Source: Ascaris suum (lineage: Eukaryota; Nematoda; Chromadorea; Rhabditida; Ascarididae). From it: a stretch of 64,000 nucleotides of DNA. The stretch lies in NCBI GenBank assembly GCA_013433145.1, contig CM024178.1:992001-1056000 (forward strand). Direction: 5' to 3'. The translations under genes and the position numbers were made by a program. A model generated the notes under the pieces. The model did not search any database and had not been told where the DNA came from. It was given only the letters and a program-made list of their open reading frames with translations. Shown one piece after another: positions 1-22,199 of the stretch. Each line of letters opens with the position of its first letter. Positions within the stretch are counted from its first letter, which is position 1.

Positions 1-544
1 GCCATAAATTATGACATCATAGAAATATTCAATACTAGACAAGTTGATTTCTTAGCGACTATCCCATATCATCAACGCCTAGCTTTAGGAGAACATTATA
101 TATCGACCTGAATTTTTTTTTTTTGAAAGCCAACCAATGAGTTTAATTTATCTTTTTCTTACTGGAAAGTTAAACTTTTATGATGCACTCGCACATCTCG
201 TCGTTTCCACACATCATAGGACGCCATTGACGTTAGCACAAACGGAGATCGATAGAGTTCATTCCATATTCTAGAATGTTCACGAATTTTTTCGACGTAC
301 TTTCCTCACAGAAAATCACAAAAGTATGCACGTTACAAAAACTATTCAGCAAATTAACTCATATAATTGATACTAGGAAAGATTGAAATATTCGGCTGAA
401 AGAGATAGCTCTGCTCGATGTCGTTCTTTTGATCAATCTTGGTCATCAAAGATTTTAGAAAAGTGACCACATTCTCAATTATTTTCCTCCACGATTATTT
501 TGATATCAGTTTTCGATTTCACATATTTAGTATTTTGTGGACAA

Positions 545-576
<32 letters not shown>

Positions 577-835
577 CAGAGTTAAGAATCACGCAAAATA
601 CTATGTTTTAATATATTTTATCATTTTTAAAAAAAAAAACACTTAGTATAGTACGACCATTCATATATCTCACAAAATTCCAATTAATTTTGATTTCGTT
701 GAAGAGAAAATTTTGTTTCAAATATGTTTTTCCAAGCAATGCACAATTTCCTCATCGTATTCAATCAAAAAAAAAAACATTCATCATCAATAAAACTTGA
801 TAAATTTCTATTTAAAGGTTGATTATCAATTTTAG
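1..835 (+). other. GCH1 upstream intron sequence, no exon recognised
   Basis: This AT-rich stretch precedes the first recognised GCH1 exon and ends in a splice acceptor (TTTTAG, AG at 834-835). I looked for the expected upstream peptide of the family, the segment ahead of the conserved DEDHDEM motif, and found none, so the N-terminal exons must lie beyond the left edge. A (GA)n purine tract lies at about 544-582. Confidence 0.6.
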
Positions 836-1033
836 ATATATTAAATGAAGCAGTCTTCGATGAGGATCACGATGAGATGGTCATTGTAAGAGATATTGAG
901 ATGTTCTCATTATGTGAACATCATCTTGTACCATTTTGTGGTAAAGTTCATATTGGTTATTTACCAAACAAGAAAGTTCTCGGTCTTAGTAAATTGGCAC
1001 GTATTGTAGAGATGTTCAGCCGGAGGTTACAAG
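836..1033 (+). CDS. GCH1: GCH1 exon with first zinc-ligand motif
   Basis: The exon starts after TTTTAG with two bases of a split codon and ends in CAAG before the donor GTAATT. It encodes [14 protein letters not shown], then [20 protein letters not shown] and the [17 protein letters not shown] helix. The Cys and second His of CEHH are zinc ligands in characterised family members. The left boundary matches the known human exon 1/2 junction position, just ahead of the LND/LNE motif (established knowledge). Confidence 0.95.
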
Positions 1034-3841
1034 GTAATTTGCATAAATATTTCATTTTAAAATATTTTTCCAACTTTAATATTAAACTTAACTATATATT
1101 TAAGGAGCATCAACCTAAAGGTTTTTAGTTTTCATTTCGAAGAGTGCAAATTTTTGGCAAAAAAAAAACTTTTTAATTTCTGTTGAAGATCTCATATTAC
1201 GCTTAAAGAAAATCCATCAGTTACAAAAATTATTTTAGCCATTCATAGCTGTCTATTTGCCAATTCTTGAATTAGCAACCGCAATTTTGAAGTACTAACT
1301 CTAAAAAATTCAACCCGTCGGACCAATTCAATTGCTCAATTTTCATGCACAGGAAATAGGCGAAAAATATAAACATAGGCGAAAAATTGGCAACGATCCG
1401 ATTTTCAACAGACGAACGAATATGGAAACATAGATCATAGGCTGTTGAAGATTTAATCAATGAAATTTTAGAGCATTTTAACGAGAAAAAAAAAATTCTC
1501 GAAGCCGATGTTAATGAAAAATAAAACTGATCTTAAGAATTTTACTTAATCATTTACCTTCTATGATAGTGCTTACCAATGTTTAACCGATTTTAACGAC
1601 ATACTACTTCAAGCAGAAAAACCACGTCATCTAATTTACGGCCTTATAACAGTCCATTAGGTGGATAGTTTAGCTTATCAAATGACACTGTGACAGCAAT
1701 ACCTTTGCGATGAAGTTTTTTGATTCATAAGAAATGGTATCGCAGAACGAGTTATTGCGATGTTACATAGAAAAAGACCAAGAGGAAATTCCAAAGTTTA
1801 TTACGCTTTTCATGATGCGTTATCTGAGTTTCAGTGCAAGAAAGGCTAACCAAACAGATCGCTACAGCTATGCTACAAGCAGTACAACCGACTGGTGTAG
1901 CCGTCGTCATTGAAGCTTCGTAAGTTTATTATTCTATTTTATTAATATTACTGCTTTTTAAATTTCATTGTAATTAAGAAACTATCTTCTTTGAAGAAAA
2001 AAAAAATGAACAGAGATGAGAGCAAATCAAATGGAATCCAACGTTTCCATTCTGCAATTTTTCCATAGTACCATTTTTCTTAGCACCATGTTTTAATGCT
2101 GTTCCTTAAATATTCTCTCGTAGAATTTGCATATTCACTCACAGGTTAAATAGTGTTTAGCCACTTTTTATCCTTCTTCATTATAAAATCTGGATTTAAT
2201 TTTCAAGGAGCTGCTGTTAGCTGATCATATTCAAATAAACATTTGAAAAGACCATCACAGATCAACCTGATGCATGTAGAAATGAGTGCGAATATGCACG
2301 CAATAGCAACATTTCTTAACGACACAAACATAGTGATAAATCCCTCAAAAATTATACGAAACCAATTTGTAACACAAAAGTACATCTCAAGTGTATCACT
2401 GATACAATTGCTTAGGATCCCGCCTATCCAGCTAGAAATAATTGAGGAAGAAACCTTGTAATCGAATTAGGTGAATATCTACTGTTTGGAAAGCATTTCA
2501 AGAAGCCGCATGAAAACTGTTCTATCATCTTAAAGCCATAAGACCATATGGCTTTACTTGAACCTCAGAGGAAAATTCTAAGAATCGACCCTCATTAAAA
2601 AAAAAAGCAAGGAGAATCAACTCCACTTTCCATCAGTCCTCTCGATCAACGAATAGGCAATCAACAATCATCAATAAGCAACAATAATCTCTTGAGAACA
2701 TTGAATGCCTTCAATATATCACTGTCAAAAAAAAAAGTTTCAACCAAAACTTTCAGAAGATAGGAGTTCTATACGATGATATAGTATCACAGTTGAGTCA
2801 TTTCGTCTAGTGGTGGACTTTTTTCCTATCTCATCACTCAACAATAATATCACATTTATTTACCATTTTACTAGCATATCACTATTAGTCAAAAAAATTG
2901 ATTTTGGAGACGAAAAATTTGATTTTCTTTAGTCATTTAGTGCGCTAATAACTATAGATAACGATAAGCGCATATTGTTGAAAAAGTTATAAACTTTACT
3001 ATTAGAAAAATGTATAATTCAAAGAAAATTTAACTATCTACAAAAAACTTCCAACATTACTATAAACGAATAAATAACGCAGCACAATTTGAATTTTACA
3101 ACGTCAACAATACAAAAAATAGAGAACACTTAGATGAGTATATATTAGAATCTGATGTATAAATTAGCAGCAAGTACAACTGGTTAAAAATTTTTTTTTC
3201 TACGATTGAAGTAGCATTAACGCTTGAGAAAAGAAGGCAAAACAGAGCATAAATGATTGCCTAAACTGCCATCATATCGCAAGATGATCACTGGATGCGT
3301 ATAAATTATAGCTTTACTAATCCATAGCAATGAATTTTTGATGAATAATTCTATCTTTTATGTTTTCAATCGTTGTAAATGTGGAATTTTTAATTGTTGT
3401 GCGATGTGTTATTCGGAAATTTCAACGACCTGTAGATGAAAATAATTCATCCGATTCGACTCGAATTAGTGATTCGATAAATACGAATAGAAAAATTTTT
3501 TCATAGGGGCTAAATTAAAAATACTACATCTAGAGTAAAATTTATGAGGAGATAACGTTTGATTTGATAGTATTTTGAAGTGAAAATCATTTCACTATTA
3601 TGCTAATAAGCTTATTTGTTCTCTTTTTTTTTAGCAAAAACGAAACAACGATGCAAATATATTTAAGAATAAAAAAAAATATAATGAAAAATAAATTTAT
3701 CATCTATTTTTCAGGCATATGTGTATGGTAATGCGTGGTGTACAAAAAATCAACGCAATCACATCGACAAGTTGTATGCTAGGCGTTTTTAGAGACGATC
3801 CTAAAACTCGCGAGGAATTTCTTAATCTCATTAGAAAATAA
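836..3841 (+). CDS. GCH1: GTP cyclohydrolase I, C-terminal part (3 exons)
   Basis: GTP cyclohydrolase I converts GTP to 7,8-dihydroneopterin triphosphate, the first and rate-limiting step of tetrahydrobiopterin synthesis, in the cytosol; in animals the cofactor serves aromatic amino acid hydroxylases and hence dopamine and serotonin production (C. elegans cat-4). Exons 836-1033, 1835-1919 and 3715-3841 join in phase (1/2, then 2/1) to give about 136 residues ending in LIRK and a TAA stop. Visible family motifs are FDEDHDEM, the zinc-binding CEHH in [43 protein letters not shown], the second zinc cysteine in [11 protein letters not shown], and [14 protein letters not shown]. The enzyme is usually 200-250 residues, so roughly the catalytic C-terminal half is here and the 5' exons are outside the window. 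Introns are 801 and 1,795 bp, both GT-AG. The gene is tail-to-tail with the HSP70 gene. Confidence 0.96.
1835..1919 (+). CDS. GCH1: GCH1 exon, [10 protein letters not shown] segment
   Basis: The exon is bounded by GTTTCAG and GTAAGT. Its first two bases complete the Val codon begun in the previous exon. It encodes [20 protein letters not shown] followed by VAVVIEA and the first two bases of a Ser codon, which matches the family segment between the substrate-binding helix and the second zinc cysteine. Confidence 0.95.
3715..3841 (+). CDS. GCH1: GCH1 terminal exon
   Basis: The exon starts after TTTTTCAG and completes TCG (Ser). It encodes [11 protein letters not shown], with the second zinc-binding cysteine, and ends [15 protein letters not shown] then TAA at 3839-3841. 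The C-terminus matches the family end almost residue for residue, so the stop is genuine. Confidence 0.96.
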
Positions 3842-3898
3842 ATTCGATGCGTTAATTATCATTTTCGACATTTTTTTCCGGTACTCGTTTTTTACTAT

Positions 3899-3951
3899 CA
3901 GTAATAAATCGATTAAATAATTATTACCAGTAATAAATCGATTAAATAATT
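3899..3951 (+). promoter_or_regulatory. Duplicated poly(A) signal in GCH1 3' UTR
   Basis: A 24-bp sequence starting CAGTAATAAATCGATTAAAT occurs twice, at 3899-3922 and 3928-3951, a 29-bp period. Each copy holds AATAAA (3903-3908 and 3932-3937), 62 and 91 nt after the stop codon. The distance and hexamer fit cleavage/polyadenylation signals of GCH1; use of either copy is inferred. Confidence 0.6.
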
Positions 3952-5688
3952 GCACTTATTTATGTACGTCAAATCTTTGCAAGTATGATATAATCAATAT
4001 CACAATAGAAACAAATATAAGTGAAATAACCGGTAAAGTTAGACAAACGAATTGCTGTTGGTGTTTTTTTTTGCAACGGATTTCATGAGATCAATATGAC
4101 CTACATATAATCAAAAAACAACCGAAAAGTTAAAAAGAGCATCTGGCGCGATATAGATTTTTCCATTTCCGTCGTTCCGAATGAAATGTCACGAGAATTC
4201 CTTTAAAATAAAATATCCGAATTTAATTGAATCGTTGGTAAAACGAAAGATAATTTTTTGTTGCTTTGCAATGCTCTTTAATTCCTTTACAAATCGTTCT
4301 AGAGGAATCAGTGGCGTTTCAATGCGATTCTCTACGATTAATGTCTCTTTAAATCCAGAAAGAGATCATCGTAGAGTTCCGAGAAGACACGGTACACTCA
4401 TAAAATATTTATCAAATACTAAATAGGAAGCCAGTACAAAAAAGTATGGCTAACATTGAAGTAAATTATCAATGAGCATCACGAATAGCTTCTTAAATTT
4501 TCGAGAAAATTTGCACCAACTATTTTTTGATCAATCATTTTTGCAAATCCTTTTTTTTTTGTCCTTTTCCAGGCCAACTAGATGCAACTATTTTGATTGA
4601 AGTTTGTCGCTTATCAATTGATATGTTGTTAGATGATTATTATTTATTAAATTTATTTGGAATCTATTGTTGTCACATAGTATATGTAAGCATCCGCACA
4701 GCACTAGAGTTACAAAGTTTTGACTCGATCTTTCAACTTCAAAAAGAGTTATAGATATCGAATAGCACCCCTAGAAACTTTTATATACGAAAAAAAAAAT
4801 GCTTTAAAAGTAGTAACGAAACAAAACTTTTTTTTTTCTTTTATTATGAATAATTTTTTCAATGGATATATTATTTAAAATATAAATATGACATTGTGTG
4901 CATTTTATTATTTGCTCAGAATTTATGAAATCGGTCGGTCTAACTAGTTGCTTTAGAAAAGTATATATCAAATCATTTGCACTTTAAGCAAACGTTTCGC
5001 TCAACATATATTGAAACTAAAATTCGAGCGATCAACTTGCTGAAAATTTTTTCAGCAAAACAGTGAAAAATTTCAATTAGCAAAAAAAAAATTGGTTGAG
5101 AAAAAAAAAATGCAAAATCAACCGAAATTTCTGAACCGTTGGTTTTTTTTTTCAAATTCTTGTGTAAATCCTTTTTTTTTCTGCTTTCTTAACGTATGAA
5201 TGTGACTCTTTTGAATTCTCTAAATTATTGGCTATCACTCCAACCGGAAGGAACAAATTTGAACACCATAATACGCGAATATCATAACCATAAACAGAGA
5301 AGGGGGGATTTAGTGCTTTACAATACACAACAAGTATCATCAACAACCTGCGTTAATGTTTTTGAATAATTTCCTTAAACTATAAATCTATTATAAATGA
5401 ATAAATATAAGCGAATAGGTAAAAATTAGCGGAATCAATCTCGATAGGAATATTAATGAAAAAAATCTAGACGATCTGTCGAAAGTACGTTCAATTAAAG
5501 GAGACAAATTTAAGATGCACTTACAAATAACCGAGAATTTCGCGTTGAAAATTCATGACTCTGTGTGCATAAAACTCATATGAAGACCAATTATTCATTT
5601 CGACGAAAAAACCTAAAGGTGCTACCTAATTTAGAGGCAAATTTCTGCAAACATTTGACTGCATCAATTGAACTTTCGCTCCACCACA
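3952..5688. other. Intergenic AT-rich sequence with weak exon-like ORFs
   Basis: No gene is recognised. Two open stretches on the + strand were noted, 4181-4426 and 4573-4685. The second is bounded by TTTTCCAG and GTAAGC, encodes 37 codons including LDATILIEVCRLSIDMLLDD, and resembles an internal exon, but it matches no family I know. The rest is A/T-run-rich non-coding sequence. Confidence 0.35.
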
Positions 5689-5798
5689 GATGCACCTAAA
5701 TTGCACCACAGATGCACTTAAATTGCACAAGAGATGCACGTAAATTGCACGAGAGATGCACCTAAATTGCACAAGAGACGCACTTTAATTGTACGAGG
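5689..5798 (+). repeat. 22-bp tandem repeat, five copies
   Basis: Five consecutive 22-bp units begin at 5689, 5711, 5733, 5755 and 5777, with core GATGCACNTAAATTGCAC. The first four differ only at scattered positions; the fifth is more diverged (GACGCACTTTAATTGTAC) and a sixth breaks down after GATG. The period is not a multiple of three, so the open frame running through it is not evidence of a coding repeat. Confidence 0.9.
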
Positions 5799-7981
5799 GA
5801 TGTTCCGAAGGTGTTGGAAAACGCTTCAATTTGCACTCTTGTACTGTGATAATCAGAAGAAGTGTATATTCATGCAAAAACTCCAACCACGAAGTGTTGC
5901 ATCAGCATTAGGTAGGCAAATTTTAGAGGCACTAAAGGTGGGGCAAACGCCATCAACGCGATTCAGCGTGCAACGTGAAAGTGAGACGACCTACTCCCTC
6001 GTTGCTTACGCGGCACCTCCTTCCTTATGTATTGACGACCCTGCACGATTAATGACAAACATGTCCCAAGGAAACCCATTCACTACCTAAGTAAGGGCGA
6101 ATTAAGGACCGTACCAAACCTAGAACGTGAAACATGCGCGATATAAGGAAGATAAGCGCGAAATTATGCGAAACCCCTAGCGCAAGCCCGTTCTTGCAAT
6201 ATTCGAGCTCATTAAAGGTCGAACCACCTGGAAGACGGAGCAGGATAATGTCCGAGACCGGATTGAACTTAAGGAATCGCGCAAAACAGCGCCTCCGTGG
6301 ATCGGACGTAGAGCTGAATCCTTAAAGCGGAGCAACTGGATGTGGGATACGGTTATTTTGAGAATTGAGGTTTATATTCGAAGTCCAACCTGTATATTAG
6401 TTGCAAAGGTCGGATGATGCAGCTATGTAACAACGTCGGAGCAAAAAACTTTGTCGTCGATAGAATCCTCACGTCTTCACTTGGCGGTCCACTCGCACGA
6501 TAAAGTATTAAGAAATCTGCATGCATTTCATAGCCGTCTTGTTGCGAGGAAACGGAACACGTAAGTTGGTTCATGCTTTACTACTTGACTGTGCTTTTAT
6601 TCTAACCGGTAGCACTCTACCCATCGATTGTACGGTGTATTTATTATTCACACTTCACAACGGTCATGGATACGCTTGCTCGAATGAGGAAGGCGCGATA
6701 GCGCATATCATATCAGCTTATCTAACATATTTGTCCACTTTGTGCAAAAAGATACGTCGCATTTTAACCAACCCCCTCCCTCCCTCCCCTAAGATGTGCA
6801 AAAAATTACAACCAAGTGAAATAAATCAGCTGCAATCGAAGAAATGTTTACCTCTTTTATTTCTGTCAGATAAAGGCGGCCGAACAAAACATATACAATT
6901 ATCTCTGAGGCTTAAAACGGACAAAAAAAATACTGCAAGAAAAAAAAAACACGAAAGAGAGACAGAAACTGGAAAACTAAAATAAGCAGTCAGCCGTGTC
7001 AAGAAACAACAATAAACTCTCTTGACGGCAACTAACCGACATTAAATTGAATCGCCAGCAGCAACAACACGACATATCCTCATTTACCTCTGTTGCAGCT
7101 ACGCAACAAAAAAAAAAACTGCACACGAATCCGAGATTTATGGGTAAATGAGGCCATGGAAGATGGACGTATTTGCCAAGAAAAACCTATGACAACGAGA
7201 GATCGACTGAACGTGAGATTAACTCTCACCAGTGCAGCCAGATATATAGTCTCGACGCCAAACAAATCCACTATTAGGCGAATATCCTGCTCCCCCCTCC
7301 CCCTCCTCACTCAAATAGTATCCATGACTTCCAGGATGAGTTTCGAAAAAGAAGAAACTAGGATTCGCCCTTCTCATGATTGGAAAGAGAGCACTACGAC
7401 CAACACGATTCGACGGACAGAAGTGATACGAAACACTAATAAACATCGCATATGTGATTAACTCAGAAGTGCTCCATAAATAACAAACAAATAGAAACCG
7501 TTTAAAATTGAACTCATTATTAGGGACGGAACGATTGGCACTCGTTGGTACAGTGCAACCCGGCATCCCAATACTCTTTCCTTCTAATTTCAGTCCGCAT
7601 CCCCCCCCCCTCGAACTTACCTCTATTCAGCTTCTTACAGAAACTGTTATCGCAATGAAAAGACTCCATCACGCTCGTTCTAAAAGTTCCTCCAAACCCT
7701 CTCTCACAAACTTCAGTAGAAATTGTGGAACATACTAACTATGCAACCCCTCCCCACTGAGCAGGGGTTTTTCACAAACTCCCTCACCCATGACGTCGTC
7801 CGCGAATCAGGCAATCAGACATCATAGGCAACAGAAGCCAATGAAGAGGAAAATGTGCGACAAGAGGAGCAAAACCGGTCCGGTCCACAATCGTTTGCCT
7901 TTCAAAAACGATTTATCTAATATGAGCACGAGCACTGCTAAGAGAAAATACCACGTAAACACATCTAACTGAGCGATGAGT
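5799..7981. other. Less AT-rich intergenic stretch between convergent genes
   Basis: Between the GCH1 3' end and the HSP70 stop the sequence is noticeably less AT-rich than the rest of the window, with CG-containing words and open frames (for example + strand 5734-6090 and 6521-6985), none of which I recognise. It includes C-rich runs at about 6774-6789 and 7291-7307 and a 7-bp hairpin (AACCCCT/AGGGGTT) at about 7744-7771 followed by a T run. The last few hundred bases probably hold the HSP70 3' UTR on the - strand, but no clear AATAAA was found there. Confidence 0.4.
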
Positions 7982-18185
<10,204 letters not shown>

Positions 18186-20457
18186 CGGGAAGAACATTTT
18201 CAATAAACTTTTTGGCCACCAAATTCACAACGCTGTTTTACCTGTCAAGAAAAACCAATTCGATAATTTTAGCTAATTAGATATTAAAATTAGCGCATTA
18301 ATTAGTTCAACAATAATTCAAAGTAAATCACATTGAAAAAAAAAAAACTTAATAAAATCCTTTACTGCAGTAAGAATGAATCATAAAATCATAAAAATTA
18401 ACAACAACTATTGATAAGATTCCCTAGTAAGTTTAATTGTTAAAATATTTGTCAGAGCCTATAATACGCTAGCGATAAAATAATAAGTTGATAGTTAGTA
18501 AATGTTGAAAACCCATAAATGGTAAAAAAGTTTTTTTGAGAACGCAACAACGAATTTATTTGCGCTTTCCCGTTAAAATAATTGGGCAGATGATGGTGGT
18601 GCAAATTTTCCCACCTGCCGATATACTACCTTTAATTGTAGTAAAGTTAATGCTGAAATAAATGCGTCTGCTTAAGAAAGGATCCAGACAGGGTTGAAGT
18701 CATAAATGGAACGCTTTTCAACGGTTGAAAGCCATCACGTTGATATACGAGCATGGATGCGAGCTGTATGATGTGTTCCCTCACTCCCCCCCCCCCCCCC
18801 CCCCAAAAAAAATGGAAACCCGAAAGATTTCACAGGGAAATAGATTGCTATAAAAAAGACTACTATAGCATTACTACAGTTCATCTATCATTCTGCAAAA
18901 AACTGAAGAAAACCGAAGTTCCTTACTTCCCGCAGAGGTGACACATTCTCTCAATACGCTGAAAAAAAGTGCAAGTGAAGACAAAGGTTCAACCTAGTCA
19001 GCGTTTCGCTAGAGACCGGAACCAAGAACACCTTTAGTCAACCTTCAAACCTGACCTCAGGTTTATTCTTGATCGTGACAACGCGTGGAGTTACTTTAAC
19101 CACGACTCCGATCTACCTTGTGTTTTCAGAAAAGTTTAATTAAGCGCTAAACCTAATGAAATGAAAATAATGTGCGTCTGAAGGAACGAAAAGGTTCAAG
19201 AAAAAAACTTCAGCAAAAGCAAAGAAATAGCCCAGTGGAAGCCTTCTTAGCTAAAAAGCTAGTTGCCATCTAAGCTTTTGGATACCTCTTCACTTGGCAG
19301 TCGTCTAACGCACGTCTAAGCACTGACAAAAGCGCCACTAACACAAGCAAACAAACCTCACCAGCCTAAACGACAACCCAACTCGGAACCACAGCAATGA
19401 GCCGACGAAAATACGCTAGAGAAATTTCGAGACGATAAGAGGGGTAAAATTGCAACAACATACAGTAATGCATAATGGTATAATTTCGCTTCGAGATTGC
19501 ATGAAATGAAAATTGCAAATTTGGCATATTGCAGCACTAAAATTTTTTACAATCTATTATGGAGGCACAAGCGAGGGAATTGAATTAAATTGAATTGAAC
19601 TGCACCATCTTTATCCATAAAAATAGCGAAAACATCACATGACGGTAAGGATACACATGTAAGCACTATACAGACATAAATGCATACGCATAGGCGCATA
19701 TATAAATAAATTATGCATATTAATTTAAAAAAAAAAGCAGTGAGGAATAAATAAGTAAAGAACAGGAAATGAATTTATGAGACTCAAAGATGTGAGAAGA
19801 AACATTTATGAGATAAAAGGTATGAACGGGGACGGGAGAGAGGGAGGATTGCATATAGTGCTCAACAGATAAAATCAGAAAGAGATTGAAAAAATTGAAA
19901 AGTTGTAGAAATTTCTCCCATACTAAGCTTATCGAAAAGCAAATTTAAGCAATCAAGAAGCGTTAACGCAAACGAATTCCATAAAACGCACCCTTATAGA
20001 TTCTAAGATTTGCAGAATCAATTATCGCTTCCCGTAGCTAATGTAGATAATGTTTTTTTTTTAAGGTATTTTGTTTTTTATTCCTCCGATCATCGTGAAA
20101 AATTTGGCAAAATCAATTTTATTAGTTACATTAAGGATAGCTTAACTAATATAGTTAAAGAATCGAAGAATTTCCTTCATATTCTTAATTATTCTATTCA
20201 AATATAATATAGCAACGTTCAAAAGAATGCTCAACAATTAATCATCGTTAACGTTAGGCGCGTTATCAGTTTTGAAAATTTCAATTTATGCCTTCTTCGA
20301 ATTCTTATTCATTCATTCTTCTTTTTTATACGTTAATTTTCAATTATATGCTTAACGTTTACCCTCGCATGGACTTAGACGAATAACCAGGATTGCGTTC
20401 AGACTGCTGAGAACTTGATAGGCGGGAACAGATTGGTGACGCATTTTTAATCGATGG
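18186..20457. other. HSPA9 upstream region, no gene recognised
   Basis: The 5' flank of HSPA9 probably contains its promoter. It holds a poly-C tract at about 18787-18804 and a more mixed-composition segment at 18900-19450. I did not find a convincing run of inverted GAA/TTC units for a heat-shock element. No open frame resembles a known protein. Confidence 0.4.
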
Positions 20458-20458
20458 C

Positions 20459-20520
20459 ATCCGAGGTGGTTAAGTGGTAGAGCGTTCACAGGGCAATCGA
20501 AAGATCATGGGTTCGCATGC
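20459..20520 (+). repeat. tRNA-like element (SINE-head-like) 1
   Basis: The segment holds an A-box-like TGGTTAAGTGGTAGAGCG and a B-box-like GGGTTCGCATG at tRNA spacing. The T stem does not pair properly, so it is not a functional tRNA. It aligns by eye with the element at 59541-59610 (shared ATCY-AGGTGG, CGGTA/TGGTA, GCGAAA-type blocks). Confidence 0.5.
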
Positions 20521-22199
20521 AAAGTGGACAAAGTTCAAAAACGATCGTTACCTGCAATTGCATATGCCTGTATATAGGACGATTTTATACCACTTTTACT
20601 TTTTATCATTATCTTTTCTGTTCTATACTATCTTTTTTGCTTCTTCGTACATGTCAGTACCTCAGCTGAAATTTTTACAGGTATATTCAAGTTTCAATAA
20701 CCTCGCTTTTGCGAAGTAAAGCACGGCCTTCGTAATGCTTGCATCCTATGGCTATACATGCATCCTTTTGTATGGCATGCAACCTATGGCAATGATGTAT
20801 CGTATCGGACTTAGGTCTAAGACTGCTCTCCGGAATGTTTCCACGATCACCTGCACCTATATATTGCAATGTTATACGCAATGCAAACATACCAATAGGA
20901 ATTCCTGCTTTTTAAAACCTTCACAGCACATGGGTTTGCACTTTTTGTCTTCTCTGAAAGAAATGCGTGATCTGTCTGCAAACGTTATCATTGTCTTTTT
21001 GCAAGGATTGTCGCTGTCTGTCTGAAAGGGTTGTCTGAAAGAGTTTATAGTCTTTGTTTCCCTCACTTAATCCTCTTCATCTTCGTCATTGTCTTTAAAG
21101 GTTCTAATCAAACGTCTATGCATGCAACGGATGTAATGGTTTTCCTGATTTGAGCATAGGTATGGCGCACTATCGGCTTGAAATCGGATTCAAAAAACAC
21201 GCAATCACTATTCGCACATTCATACAGGAAAAATACAGCCTCAAAGTGCAATCAGAATTTCAGCATTAACGCTATTTTCAGCAATATAATCATGTAAGAT
21301 TGATCAATGCAAAATCAATGATGACAATGAATACTGAAATTGAAATGATTGCAATTTTCAATGTTCGTTGTAAATTAATTAAATGCCTTCATTGAGTTTA
21401 TCAACTCGCTACAAATATAGGTTCCCTTATAAAAAAAAATGCTTCTTCTTCTATAGTCTTTTTCTTCGTGGATTTAATTAAAGCTATATATATTTTTTAA
21501 ATTTCAGTTTATTTTATTCATTTTTTTTAAAAATTTCATCACTTCGATAATTTATGGCTTGATTTCTTTTTCGCAAAAAAATGATAAAGATCTTAGTATC
21601 AGAAGGGGAGACGGAAGAGAAAAGAGAAAAAAAAATGCAGTAAGTTATCCAGATTTATCAATGTAACAATATAATCCTCAAAAAATATGGCGATTTATTA
21701 CACATTTTGTAATTTTTGTATTTGTAAAGCACATTATAGTGATATTGTACTTATACATTAATATGCATGTTTATATACGTGTATGTATGGACGTCGCTCT
21801 TCTAGTTTCATGTGGCAGCGGTAAGTAGAACCGAGATAGATACAGGTAAGGTAGACATAATCTAAAGCATTGTTTGATCTTCCGATAAACTATTAAGTTG
21901 CTTTCTTGGGCTCAAAAAGAGTCACAACTATGTAAACTTGACTAAAAGGTAGCAATTATTTTGTGGTCGACAGGTTCGGCTGAGCAATTGGGTCGATTCA
22001 CGTGTTGATAACAGTTAGTCGATCGTCAAAAAACACTGAGGAAACGACGACTCAATTAATATTTGATTGCAACGATGAACACGTTTTATTATTTGTTGAC
22101 AATGTACAATATTATAAAGTGGACTGCAAAATATGCATAATATTATTCACTATGTTAGATTTTTTTAAAATTCACTTACTGATATTAATATTTTTACTT
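20521..22199. other. AT-rich gene-poor sequence
   Basis: No gene, RNA or long repeat is recognised. Short local duplications such as GCATCCTATGG/GCAACCTATGG occur near 20740-20790. Confidence 0.4.

Noticed and set aside
7080..7738. Overlapping open frames on both strands near the HSP70 3' end
   Set aside because: Frames on opposite strands are equally long, no family motif is visible, and the region is better explained by its lower AT content.
7744..7771. Hairpin followed by a T run, as in a bacterial terminator
   Set aside because: The genome is eukaryotic; the 7-bp stem sits in probable 3' flanking sequence of HSPA9 on the opposite strand and is likely incidental.
18186..18750. Heat-shock element upstream of HSPA9
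   Set aside because: No run of three alternating GAA/TTC units with correct spacing was found; single partial matches are expected by chance.
20459..20520. Functional tRNA gene
   Set aside because: The T stem and acceptor stem do not pair, so it is at most a tRNA-derived relic.
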